From positions 2,798,981-2,862,980 of the forward strand of contig CM046332.1 of assembly GCA_025403435.1 (NCBI GenBank): a stretch of 64,000 nucleotides of DNA, in the 5' to 3' direction. Below are positions 1 to 10,224 of the stretch, one piece after another; position 1 is the first letter of the stretch, and each line of letters begins with the position of its first letter. Below the pieces are notes generated by a model. It saw only the letters and a program-made list of their open reading frames with translations. It searched no databases and was not told where the DNA came from. The stretch is from Artocarpus heterophyllus (taxonomy: Eukaryota; Streptophyta; Magnoliopsida; Rosales; Moraceae). The translations under genes and the position numbers were made by a program.

Positions 1-438
1 TAAGGTTGGACTGTTGATAATCTTAAAATTATTCCTACACTTCATAAATAGAAACTTGACAATTTTTACATTCTATCATAGTATTGACATATTCTTTGAC
101 AGTGTCAATTCCCAAACTTGGATAGAATTTTTACCAAAAATGCTACTTGTGTATCTTTAATTTTTAACTATTGGGCAATTAAGGATTTACTATGTGTTTC
201 TTGGTACACTACTAACACTAAACTGCACTTGTGAAAATTCTTATAATTTAAATTCTTAACTTATTTATTGATTGAATCTCTTTCTTTTAAAATCGCGGTA
301 AAAATTATCAATCGAATTATTTAATCACAAAAAGTAAATAAATTTAAATTTAATATTTATTGTAGAATTATAAGAAGCATAGACATTTAAAATACCACTT
401 TCCTCCTATGTAAAAAATACATATATAATTAACCTAGG
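1..438. other. AT-rich flank, no gene seen
   Basis: This AT-rich sequence lies left of the first retrotransposon. I see no coding signal. Its last five bases (CTAGG) are duplicated on the far side of the element, so it was once continuous with the sequence starting at 8643. Confidence 0.6.
434..438. other. Target-site duplication CTAGG (left)
   Basis: The five bases CTAGG directly precede the LTR start TGTAACG. They recur directly after the other LTR at 8638-8642. A 5-bp duplication is the expected footprint of an LTR-retrotransposon integrase. Confidence 0.93.
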
Positions 439-2409
439 TGTAACGCCCCTATATGGGGGTTAACAGTTTTTAATGAGATAAAATAAAAATAAATAATAAA
501 AGTAAAACCTTAAAAATAAAATTTGCCCGGGACTTAAATAAAAACTCTCAACTCAAAAATAAAAATATAAACGACAAATAAACCACAGTTTTAATGTAGC
601 ACCTTAAATTTAATAATATAAACTGTTGTCATCATCATTTTAACCTTCAACACATTGTAATACAATCACAGAAAGTAACAATTGATGCTTACATTATCAT
701 GAAGAACATTCTTTACAATTGAGCAGTCCCAATGTAATATAGTTACATCGCTTCCTCAACTATATTTCTCGTAGCCACCTCACACTTAGTGAGTCCTGAA
801 AAGATATAAACATAAGGGAATGAGCAACACTATGCTCAGTAGAGAAAGCCATTACTTACCTTTAGGTTTTTATCATTACCACATTAAAACCTGCATGGTT
901 AATAAGTTACATCATATTCCAGATTATGAGGTTTATTATGATCACATCTTATGGATACCGTAGTTAATCATTACCAAGTGTCATAATTACACATTTATAC
1001 AAATATTAACAATCATCATTGTTCCTAGGTATCCATGTTAAATTGAGTATCACTCAACTCATCGAAACCCAAATGGGCGCACTTGATCACCCTATAAACA
1101 TTCCAAGGGTGTTCCGGTGAGGGGACATCAAGCCCCGAGTCCTCACCAAATCGATTCCTGTACAGTGTGTTCTGGGACTTTCAACCCAAGGAAGCGTCAT
1201 CGCCTTCCCCCTATTTTACCTTTTAGGGTATTCATGCCCAAGGACGTAACCGTCGCCCTCTTCATGTCTCACAATTTCTCTATATTGAATCATTATTAAT
1301 AGAGTTAGTTTTCCTAACCATGCTTCTCAATTTATAACATGTGTCAATTCATTATGTTCCTCGCCGTACAATACAAGACGAGTCCATGTCATAGTTTCAT
1401 ATGTGATACTCATATAATATCAGTTCAACATAGATATAAATATAGTGCGACAAAACAATCAATTTTAATTCTATAAAAACCTCACAAAAGATGAGTAATA
1501 GAATCCCTACCTTTTAAGCTTATCAATAGTCTCTTAATCCTGGAATCAATTAACGTTAGCTCCATACTCCCTTGATCCTAAGGCGTGCATAAGGACAATT
1601 AAAACTAAAGCACAACATACAACTACATTCATAAAATTTATTTTAATTTAATCTTAGAATTTCAAGAAATAACCACTGCCCATAGAGGTATTATAAAGTT
1701 TAACAATATAAATTTTCTGTCTAGGGCATATACACTTAGACTTCATACATATGCTTCAAAATAGCAACAAACATATACTTAGGTTTAAGAACGCAAATTT
1801 GAATAATCCTTTAGTATAAAAGAAAATTTATAAATGAAAGACTAAATTTGTTCATAAGATTCTAACCTCGGATTATGGTTAGTTGGAAGCTTGAAATGGC
1901 TTCAAAACAGGTTCCTTTACTTCGGTATGACTGAAATTCTTGCTCAAATGGAGGTGATGGTGGCTGATTTTTATGGCTGCCTTGAAGAAGTTCTCTAAGT
2001 ATTTTGCTTCAGCAAAGAAATGAGAAGAAGAGTGTGGGAACCGTGGAAGAGAAAGGAAAAAAAGATGAAGTCTTTGAAGAGAAGTGATGGAAACAATTAT
2101 AGAGGAGACATGTTGAAGCATGTCACGGAGGAAATAAAGAAAATGAGGGTCAAGAGTAGTTGGAAAAGATATCCTTATGTCTCATCTAAAGACTTTAACA
2201 CACATAATGCCAATATGACATTTTTGAGATTTATTAGAAGTTCTAAGGCTTTTTAGTAATCATACTAAATAAATATAGGAGAATTTTAGAAAACTTAAAA
2301 ATAGATAAAAATAAATATTATAAAATAAATTTAAATGAAGCAATTTTTTTATACATTAAAAATTAATTTAATTACCTCAATACCCGTTAGGAGAATAACG
2401 GGTGTCACA
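439..2409 (-). repeat. 3' LTR (element orientation) of the cargo-carrying retrotransposon
   Basis: The repeat runs from TGTAACGCCCC to CGGGTGTCACA and is almost identical to 6667-8637. Both termini can fold: TAACGCCCC/GGGGGTTA around TATAT at 441-462, and ACCCGTTA/TAACGGGT at 2382-2403. Short ORFs in it are duplicated in the other LTR and are not convincing genes. Confidence 0.95.
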
Positions 2410-2432
2410 GCTCTACCCCCCTTAAAGAAATT
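2410..2432 (-). other. Polypurine tract
   Basis: On the minus strand this reads TTTCTTTAAGGGGGGTAGAGC and directly abuts the LTR. It has the form and position of the plus-strand primer of a Ty3/gypsy element, and it helps fix the minus orientation. Confidence 0.85.
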
Positions 2433-3359
2433 TCGTCCTCGAAATTTCAATTCTAGCAATACTAGTAAAAATTATGATTCCACTATGATTCCAATTCTGA
2501 GTCTAAACCGTTAATGTTGTTTGTCCTCCAAATTTAAGTTATCGTATTTCCACTTATTTACTTGCATAATAAATCTTACTCCTAAATCCCTCAATAAGAG
2601 TATTTCTGACAAGTTTCAACTTATAACACCGTATAATAGTCTAAGAATCTGATCAGGCATACATATTGACCATATCATGATTCCAGTCCTTCATTGTCCA
2701 TGGACTGTGATTTACAATCACATTTAAGGAGATTGCCAGAGAAATTTTATATACTTCATCTTTAGGTTCCTTTTCCTTTTTGAGTAAGGAAAAGTCAAAT
2801 ATATTTGATTTCATACCTCAACTAATAAACTAGAACATAATCATAAAACATATATCACAAACACTTTTATTCAAAACTATACATTAAACTTACTCATAGA
2901 GATATTAAACGGAATCTCAGAGTTGCAAACATACCCGACATATTTTTCATTAAACAGCTATCCTCATGACACAAAACTTCAATCCAAATACTCATATTTC
3001 ATATGGAATATCCCCATAACTGACTCTGGTACTTCCACATAATATTAACAGAATATTACACATTACAAACATAATACGGATACGTTTCGAGAGTACAAGG
3101 CACTCCGTATACCAGCTATCCATATCATGCATGCTTAGAGGATACAAAAACATCGATAAACAAAAGATCGGACCTTAAGAAGGATGCGTTTCGAGAGCAT
3201 CAAGTACTCCGTATCCAGCCATCCCGGCATTAGGCTCAATGAATCTAAAAGATTTAACAACGACGTACCACAAGAAACACAGAATACAAGGCAAACGGTT
3301 ATTCGTAACACACGAAATACGGACACACATGCCTACATGCCAAAGATAAAACAAAAAGA
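2433..3359. other. 3' non-coding part of the internal region
   Basis: This stretch separates the LOG-like stop codon from the polypurine tract. It is AT-rich. The short overlapping ORFs at 3135-3543 are shadows or spurious. I see no gag-pol residue here. Confidence 0.6.
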
Positions 3360-4010
3360 TTACAGATGGAGATTCAAATCAATTGGCCGCTCCCGGCTTT
3401 CCCTTTCCCATTCAAGCTTGGATGTTGCAGTGTCGGATTCTGGATGTATGATTTGCATTTTATCTATCAATTCCTCAGTTGTTGAAGCAGTGACAAAGAT
3501 TTGTCTCTCCGATTCTGTAGTGATGTTTTCTTCCACAGCGTAATCTAGAAATTTCAAAAGACCGTCATAAAAACCCTTTACGTTCAGCAGTCCCAAAGGT
3601 TTGGAATAAAAGCCCAACAATTGCCCACAAGCAACTATAAATATTTCCTCAAGAGTACCTAGACCACCAGGTAATGCTATAAAAGCATCAGAATTATAGA
3701 TTATGTCTTTAAAATTTTTAGGGATACTCCTGACTCCTTCTCCCTTACCTATGGCTTCCTTACAAAGGTTTCCTTCAACTGGAATATGAGGCCAAATTCT
3801 TACATCAGTAGCGTCGCTAGACCTAGCTGCTAGTGCCATATTTACCATCATTTTTATACTACCACCCCCATAGATTATGTTAATCTTCTTGCGTGCTAGG
3901 ACTTGCCCTAAGTGATTTGCAGCTTCTAAATAAGCTTTATCTTTTCCAAAGCTGGAACCACAAAAGACACAGACATTCTTTATTTTCTTCGTGGACTGGG
4001 AGGTAGACAT
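3360..4010 (-). CDS. LOG-like cytokinin riboside 5'-monophosphate phosphoribohydrolase (retrotransposon cargo)
   Basis: LOG enzymes release active cytokinin bases from their riboside monophosphates. I start at the ATG at 4010 (context aaatATGTC), because the frame's earlier start at 4049 is GTG. This gives 216 residues, a normal LOG length. Visible family features are CVFCGSS (res. 14-20), YGGGS (47-51), DAFIALPGGLGTLEE (108-122), a KPLGLLN segment near 137-143, and TSKLEWE near the C-terminus. The usual Arg-Lys pair upstream of the PGG motif (within M-x2-R-K-x2-M) is missing. By eye the Arg position aligns with Asn99 in IPKNFKDIIY, so activity may be altered or lost. The tail ends DLNLHL, which fits the LxLxL form of EAR repressor motifs. 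There are no introns, whereas plant LOG genes usually have several. Family membership is a confident call; function is inference. Confidence 0.88.
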   Translation of the reverse strand: MSTSQSTKKIKNVCVFCGSSFGKDKAYLEAANHLGQVLARKKINIIYGGGSIKMMVNMALAARSSDATDVRIWPHIPVEGNLCKEAIGKGEGVRSIPKNFKDIIYNSDAFIALPGGLGTLEEIFIVACGQLLGFYSKPLGLLNVKGFYDGLLKFLDYAVEENITTESERQIFVTASTTEELIDKMQIIHPESDTATSKLEWERESRERPIDLNLHL

Positions 4011-4655
4011 ATTTGGTTTATAGAAGTGGTTGCTTAATGTCTGCTCCACTTAGACTTCGGGTTCTACATGAGATTTTAAAGATGAGAAATATACAAAAAG
4101 GGCTAAAGAGATAGACGAGTAGGTAATGAAAAGGTAATCCAAAGATTTAAACAAAATCTTGTGCGGATAAGAAAGTAAGATAAGGTGATTGATAGTTTAC
4201 AGAAAATCTGATTCACTTTTTGAAAAAGATTAGACTCTAATTGTATAACTTTTGAAAATTGAGAACAATTCGACAGAAGACCCTCATGACACAACTGTAG
4301 ACTTTTTGACAAATATACACCAAGTCTAGAAATTTAATATAAACGACAAATACTGTAGAACTTTTGAAATTTGAGACACAAATCTTGAAATATCTGGATA
4401 AGTTTTTCAAAATTCAAACATATTACTGTACCGTATGTAACGTGTCTGATAAGATAATATATTTTATTATATATATATATTTAAGAAAATCATAAATTAA
4501 ATAAGATATTAACACTTACTGTATCAATCTAATAATCACAATTATTTCAAACACAAAAGCAAATATTCTGAGTAAAAGAAAAACACAAACTGTTGAACAT
4601 CAGCTAAAACTGCTTCAAATAAGTAAAGACTAAATAACCTTTATAGAGCGATGAC
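4011..4655. other. Spacer between the two cargo ORFs
   Basis: About 645 AT-rich bases lie between the two ORFs, with a TA run near 4466-4482. One 69-aa ORF (4103-4312, minus) shows no recognisable motif. I cannot tell whether this is an intron, a second promoter or an untranslated linker. Confidence 0.5.
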
Positions 4656-5177
4656 TTATTTCCCATCCAGTTTTCTTATGGCTTGGCAAATAGGATCTAG
4701 AAATACCATATTCCTGAGGCGTTGTCTTTCTGTATAAAATTTAGGCCAGAGTTTAAAAATAGCTCCTTGAACATATCCACTAGGGTGACCGTGGAGAGGA
4801 GGATGGATGCTATCCAAGTTCTCCTTTGAAAGTCCATCCCTACAAAACCTTATTTTATCCTCTCTATTCGTAGACATATAACCAGGTGAAGTACATTTAC
4901 CGTTACAATTTTGTCTTCCACATTTGTTACAAGTGACCACGATGGCACGAGCTCTTCTTTTCATTGCACTACGACTGGTACCTGTTCCTGGTAAACCGAC
5001 ATCTTGACTAAAGTCACTCGGACGGATCTTCCCTTCTATCAACATTCTCACATCACAAGGGATGCCAAAACGCATAAGAATCCACAACCGAGTAATTCTA
5101 GCCTTATATTTCTTTTTGAGAATCTTTTGGGAGAGTGATGGGAAATACTTTCTCAGATGTTGGTACTTTGGGTCCAT
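4656..5177 (-). CDS. Basic Cys-cluster protein resembling carlavirus nucleic-acid-binding protein (retrotransposon cargo)
   Basis: The 173-aa ORF starts at a good ATG (context atcATGGA). In order it shows a lysine/arginine-rich N-terminus (res. 18-30), a hydrophobic stretch LWILMRFGIPCDV (31-43), a basic patch SAMKRRARAI (70-79), a Cys cluster CX2CX4CX3C (C83, C86, C91, C95), then SPGY (97-100) and FCRDG (111-115). A hydrophobic segment, then Ser-x-Ala-x-Arg-Arg-Arg-Ala, then a Cys cluster and a Pro-Gly is the layout of the small Cys-rich nucleic-acid-binding protein of carlaviruses. The C-terminal ~60 residues have no counterpart I recognise. The resemblance is by eye only. An endogenised viral gene, a host zinc-finger gene or a diverged retroelement gag product all remain possible. 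The frame is open with no breaks. It lies upstream of the LOG-like gene in the same direction. Confidence 0.6.
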   Translation of the reverse strand: MDPKYQHLRKYFPSLSQKILKKKYKARITRLWILMRFGIPCDVRMLIEGKIRPSDFSQDVGLPGTGTSRSAMKRRARAIVVTCNKCGRQNCNGKCTSPGYMSTNREDKIRFCRDGLSKENLDSIHPPLHGHPSGYVQGAIFKLWPKFYTERQRLRNMVFLDPICQAIRKLDGK

Positions 5178-6647
5178 GATGAGATGAAAGAAGAGTAAAT
5201 AGAAAGGAAAAATTAAGATAGTAAATTGCAGAATCCTAGAATTCCTTCTTCTTTTAGAGGAAAAGAAGAATTTCTAATGAAAAAGAAGAGGATTTGCGAT
5301 TTAGAGAGAAAATAACAAATTAAGAGAGAAAAAGTGAACTCGGAGAAATAAGCTCCTATGCACAGTAAACGTATATGTAAACAATGATTAAACCACTGTA
5401 TATGACACGTATAGAAACCACGTGGGAGAGACAGTGTGAATCAAACTGATTTAAGATTTGAACTAGGCCCAAATGTTCTTAGTTGAAAATGGTCAGGTTG
5501 TTTCGGGCCTTAACACATTTAGAACGAGTTAAATAACAAACATAAAATTGAAAACCAATTCGTATGAATCTTAAACCCAATTCAAAGCCCACTATAGATA
5601 AAGTTGACTATAAACAACAAATCTAATTTAACGACAACAAGGATCTTCCTGAATGATATTTAAAATCATTTCATAACAACATAATCTTCCAGCAACTCAA
5701 ATAATTTTGTTTTAATCAAAACCTTATTGAACAATGCATACACCCATATGTTATTGATAATACTCAACGTCTATCAATGGATTCATCATCATTACTACCA
5801 AGGGTTTAGAATGCGACTAACCTTGAAATCAATACGATTTACGTCTTTCAACGTAGACCATATCAATGAACAAAGACACTTGATGTTACTACTTAAGAAC
5901 ATCTACAATCCCCACAATTCTACTTATACCATATCGAATTTCCTCATATAACAAAACCGTAGGTAACCAAAAGATTCACTGATACACTTAAATACAATGT
6001 ACGTAACAAAATATTCCAATTTTGAGATTCATGCATTCTAGACTTTACACAGTCTCAATAGACCAAAAGTCTAACATTTATCTCTCTCAAGATTCAATAC
6101 CATGATTCCCAACTTATATCATATTCCTCAAATATATAAAACTTTTAAGAAAAGACATTGACACTTATGTGCTCCATCGAATCCACACATAATCATTACT
6201 TAGGTTTGAATCAATTACGAAAAATTTGGCATATCTATGTCAAACTTTAAAATCAATAAATCAAGCCTTATATTTCTCATTGTTTTTCACGAGACAAAAG
6301 GCTTTTAAATCCTCTTATCTATACGAATTTCTCATCGTTTATACGAATTAGATATGCTTATAGATCCAAATATTATACGAATCTCTCATAAGCAATCTAC
6401 TTATAAACTCATTCCATATAATTATCATTCCCTCATAACTATTAATACTTTCCTTCTATATAATTATTGTACTCATATAACTATTAATATTTTCATTCTA
6501 TGGCCTTTCCATGTTACATCCTTCTAGACTATATAAATCAATGTGAAGGTTCATTTTGATGATGACAATGAAAATTCAGCTTCAAAACCATCTCAAAAAT
6601 ATATTTTTTTAAAGTGGTGCTACACTCCCTAGGTTAACCGAACCTAG
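5178..6647. other. Long untranslated leader of the cargo-carrying element
   Basis: About 1.5 kb separates the primer site from the first cargo ORF. It is AT-rich with many stops in all frames on the minus strand. This is where gag would start in an autonomous relative, and none is visible. The 74-aa plus-strand ORF at 5727-5951 is not convincing. Confidence 0.6.
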
Positions 6648-6659
6648 GCTCTGATACCA
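6648..6659 (-). other. Primer-binding site, initiator tRNA-Met
   Basis: On the minus strand this reads TGGTATCAGAGC, the complement of the 3' end of plant initiator tRNA-Met. It starts seven bases from the LTR, the normal position for first-strand priming. Confidence 0.93.
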
Positions 6660-6666
6660 AAAATTC

Positions 6667-8637
6667 TGTAACGCCCCTATATGGGGGTTAACAGTTTTTA
6701 ATGAGATAAAATAAAAATAAATAATAAAAGTAAAACCTTAAAAATAAAATTTGCCCGGGACTTAAATAAAAACTCTCAACTCAAAAATAAAAATATAAAC
6801 GACAAATAAACCACAGTTTTAATGTAGCACCTTAAATTTAATAATATAAACTGTTGTCATCATCATTTTAACCTTCAACACATTGTAATACAATCACAGA
6901 AAGTAACAATTGATGCTTACATTATCATGAAGAACATTCTTTACAATTGAGCAGTCCCAATGTAATATAGTTACATCGCTTCCTCAACTATATTTCTCGT
7001 AGCCACCTCACACTTAGTGAGTCCTGAAAAGATATAAACATAAGGGAATGAGCAACACTATGCTCAGTAGAGAAAGCCATTACTTACCTTTAGGTTTTTA
7101 TCATTACCACATTAAAACCTGCATGGTTAATAAGTTACATCATATTCCAGATTATGAGGTTTATTATGATCACATCTTATGGATACCGTAGTTAATCATT
7201 ACCAAGTGTCATAATTACACATTTATACAAATATTAACAATCATCATTGTTCCTAGGTATCCATGTTAAATTGAGTATCACTCAACTCATCGAAACCCAA
7301 ATGGGCGCACTTGATCACCCTATAAACATTCCAAGGGTGTTCCGGTGAGGGGACATCAAGCCCCGAGTCCTCACCAAATCGATTCCTGTACAGTGTGTTC
7401 TGGGACTTTCAACCCAAGGAAGCGTCATCGCCTTCCCCCTATTTTACCTTTTAGGGTATTCATGCCCAAGGACGTAACCGTCGCCCTCTTCATGTCTCAC
7501 AATTTCTCTATATTGAATCATTATTAATAGAGTTAGTTTTTCTAACCATGCTTCTCAATTTATAACATGTGTCAATTCATTATGTTCCTCGCCGTACAAT
7601 ACAAGACGAGTCCATGTCATAGTTTCATATGTGATACTCATATAATATCAGTTCAACATAGATATAAATATAGTGCGACAAAACAATCAATTTTAATTCT
7701 ATAAAAACCTCACAAAAGATTAGTAATAGAATCCCTACCTTTTAAGCTTATCAACAGTCTCTTAATCTTGGAATCAATTAACGTTAGCTCCATACTCCCT
7801 TGATCCTAAGGCGTGTATAAGGACAATTAAAACTAAAGCACAACATACAACTACATTCATAAAATTTATTTTAATTTAATCTTAGAATTTCAAGAAATAA
7901 CCACTGCCCATAGAGGTATTATAAAGTTTAACAATATAAATTTTCTGTCTAGGGCATATACACTTAGACTTCATACATATGCTCCAAAATAGCAACAAAC
8001 ATATACTTAGGTTTAAGAATGCAAATTTGAATAATCCTTTAGTATAAAAGAAAATTTATAAATGAAAGACTAAATTTGTTCATAAGATTCTAACCTCGGA
8101 TTATGGTTAGTTGGAAGCTTGAAATGGCTTCAAAACAGGTTCCTTTACTTCGGTATGACTGAAATTCTTGCTCAAATGGAGGTGATGGTGGCTGATTTTT
8201 ATGGCTGCCTTGAAGAAGTTCTCTAAGTATTTTGCTTCAGCAAAGAAATGAGAAGAAGAGTGTGGGAACCGTGGAAGAGAAAGGAAAAAAAGATGAAGTC
8301 TTTGAAGAGAAGTGATGGAAACAATTATAGAGGAGACATGTTGAAGCATGTCACGGAGGAAATAAAGAAAATGAGGGTCAAGAGTAGTTGGAAAAGATAT
8401 CCTTATGTCTCATCTAAAGACTTCAACACACATAATGCCAATATGACATTTTTGAGATTTATTAGAAGTTCTAAGGCTTTTTAGTAATCATACTAAATAA
8501 ATATAGGAGAATTTTAGAAAACTTAAAAATAGATAAAAATAAATATTATAAAATAAATTTAAATGAAGCAATTTTTTTATACATTAAAAATTAATTTAAT
8601 TACCTCAATACCCGTTAGGAGAATAACGGGTGTCACA
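6667..8637 (-). repeat. 5' LTR (element orientation) of the cargo-carrying retrotransposon
   Basis: It has the same length (1971 bp) and termini as 439-2409. By eye I count eight substitutions between the two, most of them C/T (or A/G) transitions, and no length change. On the minus strand the LTR contains CCTCTATAATTG near 8321-8333, a possible TATA region; this is weak. Confidence 0.95.
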
Positions 8638-8642
8638 CTAGG
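8638..8642. other. Target-site duplication CTAGG (right)
   Basis: This matches 434-438 exactly and directly follows TGTCACA at the LTR end. Confidence 0.93.
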
Positions 8643-10224
8643 GTTCATCTTTGGATACGAACACTATTCCGTTATCAATGGAACCCGCCTTAGAGATTGA
8701 ACGTCAGCTTATCTTATTTCTGTTCAATCTAAGGTAGCATAAGCAGATCAATCAAAGAGGTTGAAAGGCTAGTTCATTTCGATGATGTCATGAAATCCTT
8801 TTTTAGTCTTGTTTTTATCTGATGCACTAATAAGAAGGGTCTATCCCTTGACTCTTAGATAGATATCAGCATAGCTTCGTAATTAAACTTCTCGCACAGT
8901 TGCTCTAAAACCATATTTATTTAAATTTAATTTTAAATAAATTAACTAATAATTTTGTGCCCATTTTGGCATAGAAATAGTGTTCTCCCATCACACGTGT
9001 GTCCCATAAAATCAAAATATATTTATATAATCTCATCAATTAAATATAATTAATTAATTAAAATATATTAAATTAATCTTATTAATTAAGTAAAATTAAT
9101 TTCTTACTATTGGTCGATTAAATATGAGTACATTTGTCACGCTATATTACGTGTCATAGAGAGCATTTTTTATTCACATTAATTTAGAATTTAACAATTC
9201 CAAAATAAAAATAATTCATTCTATGCTTTTGTTTTTAATCTAATACAATGTTATAGAGGTGATATTGGGGACCTATGGAGCTATAGTTCAAGCTCTAATA
9301 AAATTGACAATTAATTAAACTCTATTAATGTTCTAAATTTATCAATTCTAGTGTTACTCAATTGAAAATCTGAAACTACACTTTTGAAATTATAGTAATA
9401 ATTACTCTAAAAAAAGCAAATAGCCTGTTGATATAATCATTATATATAAGCTGGTCATCCATAAATAATTCATATTAAGAGCTAGGTTTAATTTTTGTTT
9501 ATATTTCTTGTTACATCTTTATCTTTAAGTTCCAATGATTTTCTAATAAAAAATTAAAACATAATCTTATCATGAATGATCTCTCTACTGTTCAAGTTCT
9601 GAATCCTCATTCAAAAAAATTATTTTTCTAACTTTCAATAGGAAGAAATGGATTTCATACCTATATGATATTATTATCAGCGATTTATTCCATTATCTTT
9701 CCATGATGCAAAGTTGTGATTTGTTTTTAAACCAATCTTACTAAGTAAGTCAAAAAAACAAAATGTCATAATCAAGAGTCCAACCCAAATAGGTTGTGAT
9801 CTATCATATTGATAAATTTAAATACTCTATTTGTAATAGAAGATTGTTATAGATTCATAATTCATCTGGTTTAGTCTTATATAATCTTTTTATATAAAGT
9901 ATCTCTAATCCAATATCTCCACATTTAGAACATGCATAAGACTATTTTATTCTTAATAAGATTGGACCGCACTTGTAATATTTAATTATACATTCAAAAC
10001 TTTAATTAATTATCATAAACTATTTAAATTATTATCTATAACTTTTATCCTCAAGCATATAACAATTATTTGCTAAATTTGTAGTCACATTAATAATCAT
10101 GAGATTTCTTGATGTTTGTTAAAGTATTTATAATATGCATAAGCAACCAAAATAAATAAATAATTTTATTTAATCTATCAACAATATGTAGAATGTCTCC
10201 GCTTGTAGGGCATCAACCCCAACA
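8643..10224 (-). repeat. LTR of a degraded copia element
   Basis: The right end CCCCAACA at 10217-10224 is followed by AATCTCTCACTTGCC. On the minus strand that gives GTGAGAGATTG then TGTTGGGG, a copia polypurine tract and LTR start. The body is very AT-rich. I cannot fix the left boundary, which may lie beyond the CTAGG insertion site, and the partner LTR is not in the window. Confidence 0.7.

Larger units (their letters stand above)
439..8637 (-). mobile_element. Complete non-autonomous LTR retrotransposon carrying LOG-like and zinc-cluster ORFs
   Basis: Two 1971-bp direct repeats (439-2409 and 6667-8637) flank a 4257-bp internal region, with a perfect 5-bp duplication CTAGG outside. The initiator-tRNA-Met primer site lies beside the right LTR in reverse complement and the polypurine tract beside the left LTR, so the element reads on the minus strand. 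Next to the tract is a sequence reading TTCGAGGACGAAATTTC on the minus strand, which is common at the 3' end of Tekay-like gypsy elements. No gag, protease, RT, RNase H or integrase is visible, so it must depend on proteins supplied in trans. It carries two open ORFs instead, a LOG-like gene and a Cys-cluster gene. The LTRs differ at about eight positions by eye (~0.4%), which implies a recent insertion. Confidence 0.93.

Noticed and set aside
1117..1299. 60-aa plus-strand ORF, repeated identically at 7345-7527
   Set aside because: It lies within the two LTR copies, so its identity only reflects LTR identity. No family motif or coding bias is visible.
1879..2256. Overlapping 80-aa minus and 78-aa plus ORFs, repeated at 8107-8484
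   Set aside because: They are inside the LTRs and overlap on opposite strands. The minus one may be part of a transcribed leader, but nothing supports a protein.
3184..3543. 119-aa plus-strand ORF
   Set aside because: It overlaps the LOG-like gene on the opposite strand, which has clear family motifs; this is a shadow.
4103..4312. 69-aa minus-strand ORF between the two cargo genes
   Set aside because: It has no recognisable motif and the length is expected by chance in AT-rich DNA.
8643..10224. Possible host promoter or gene next to the first element
   Set aside because: The right end matches a copia LTR start and polypurine tract, so the region is retroelement DNA.
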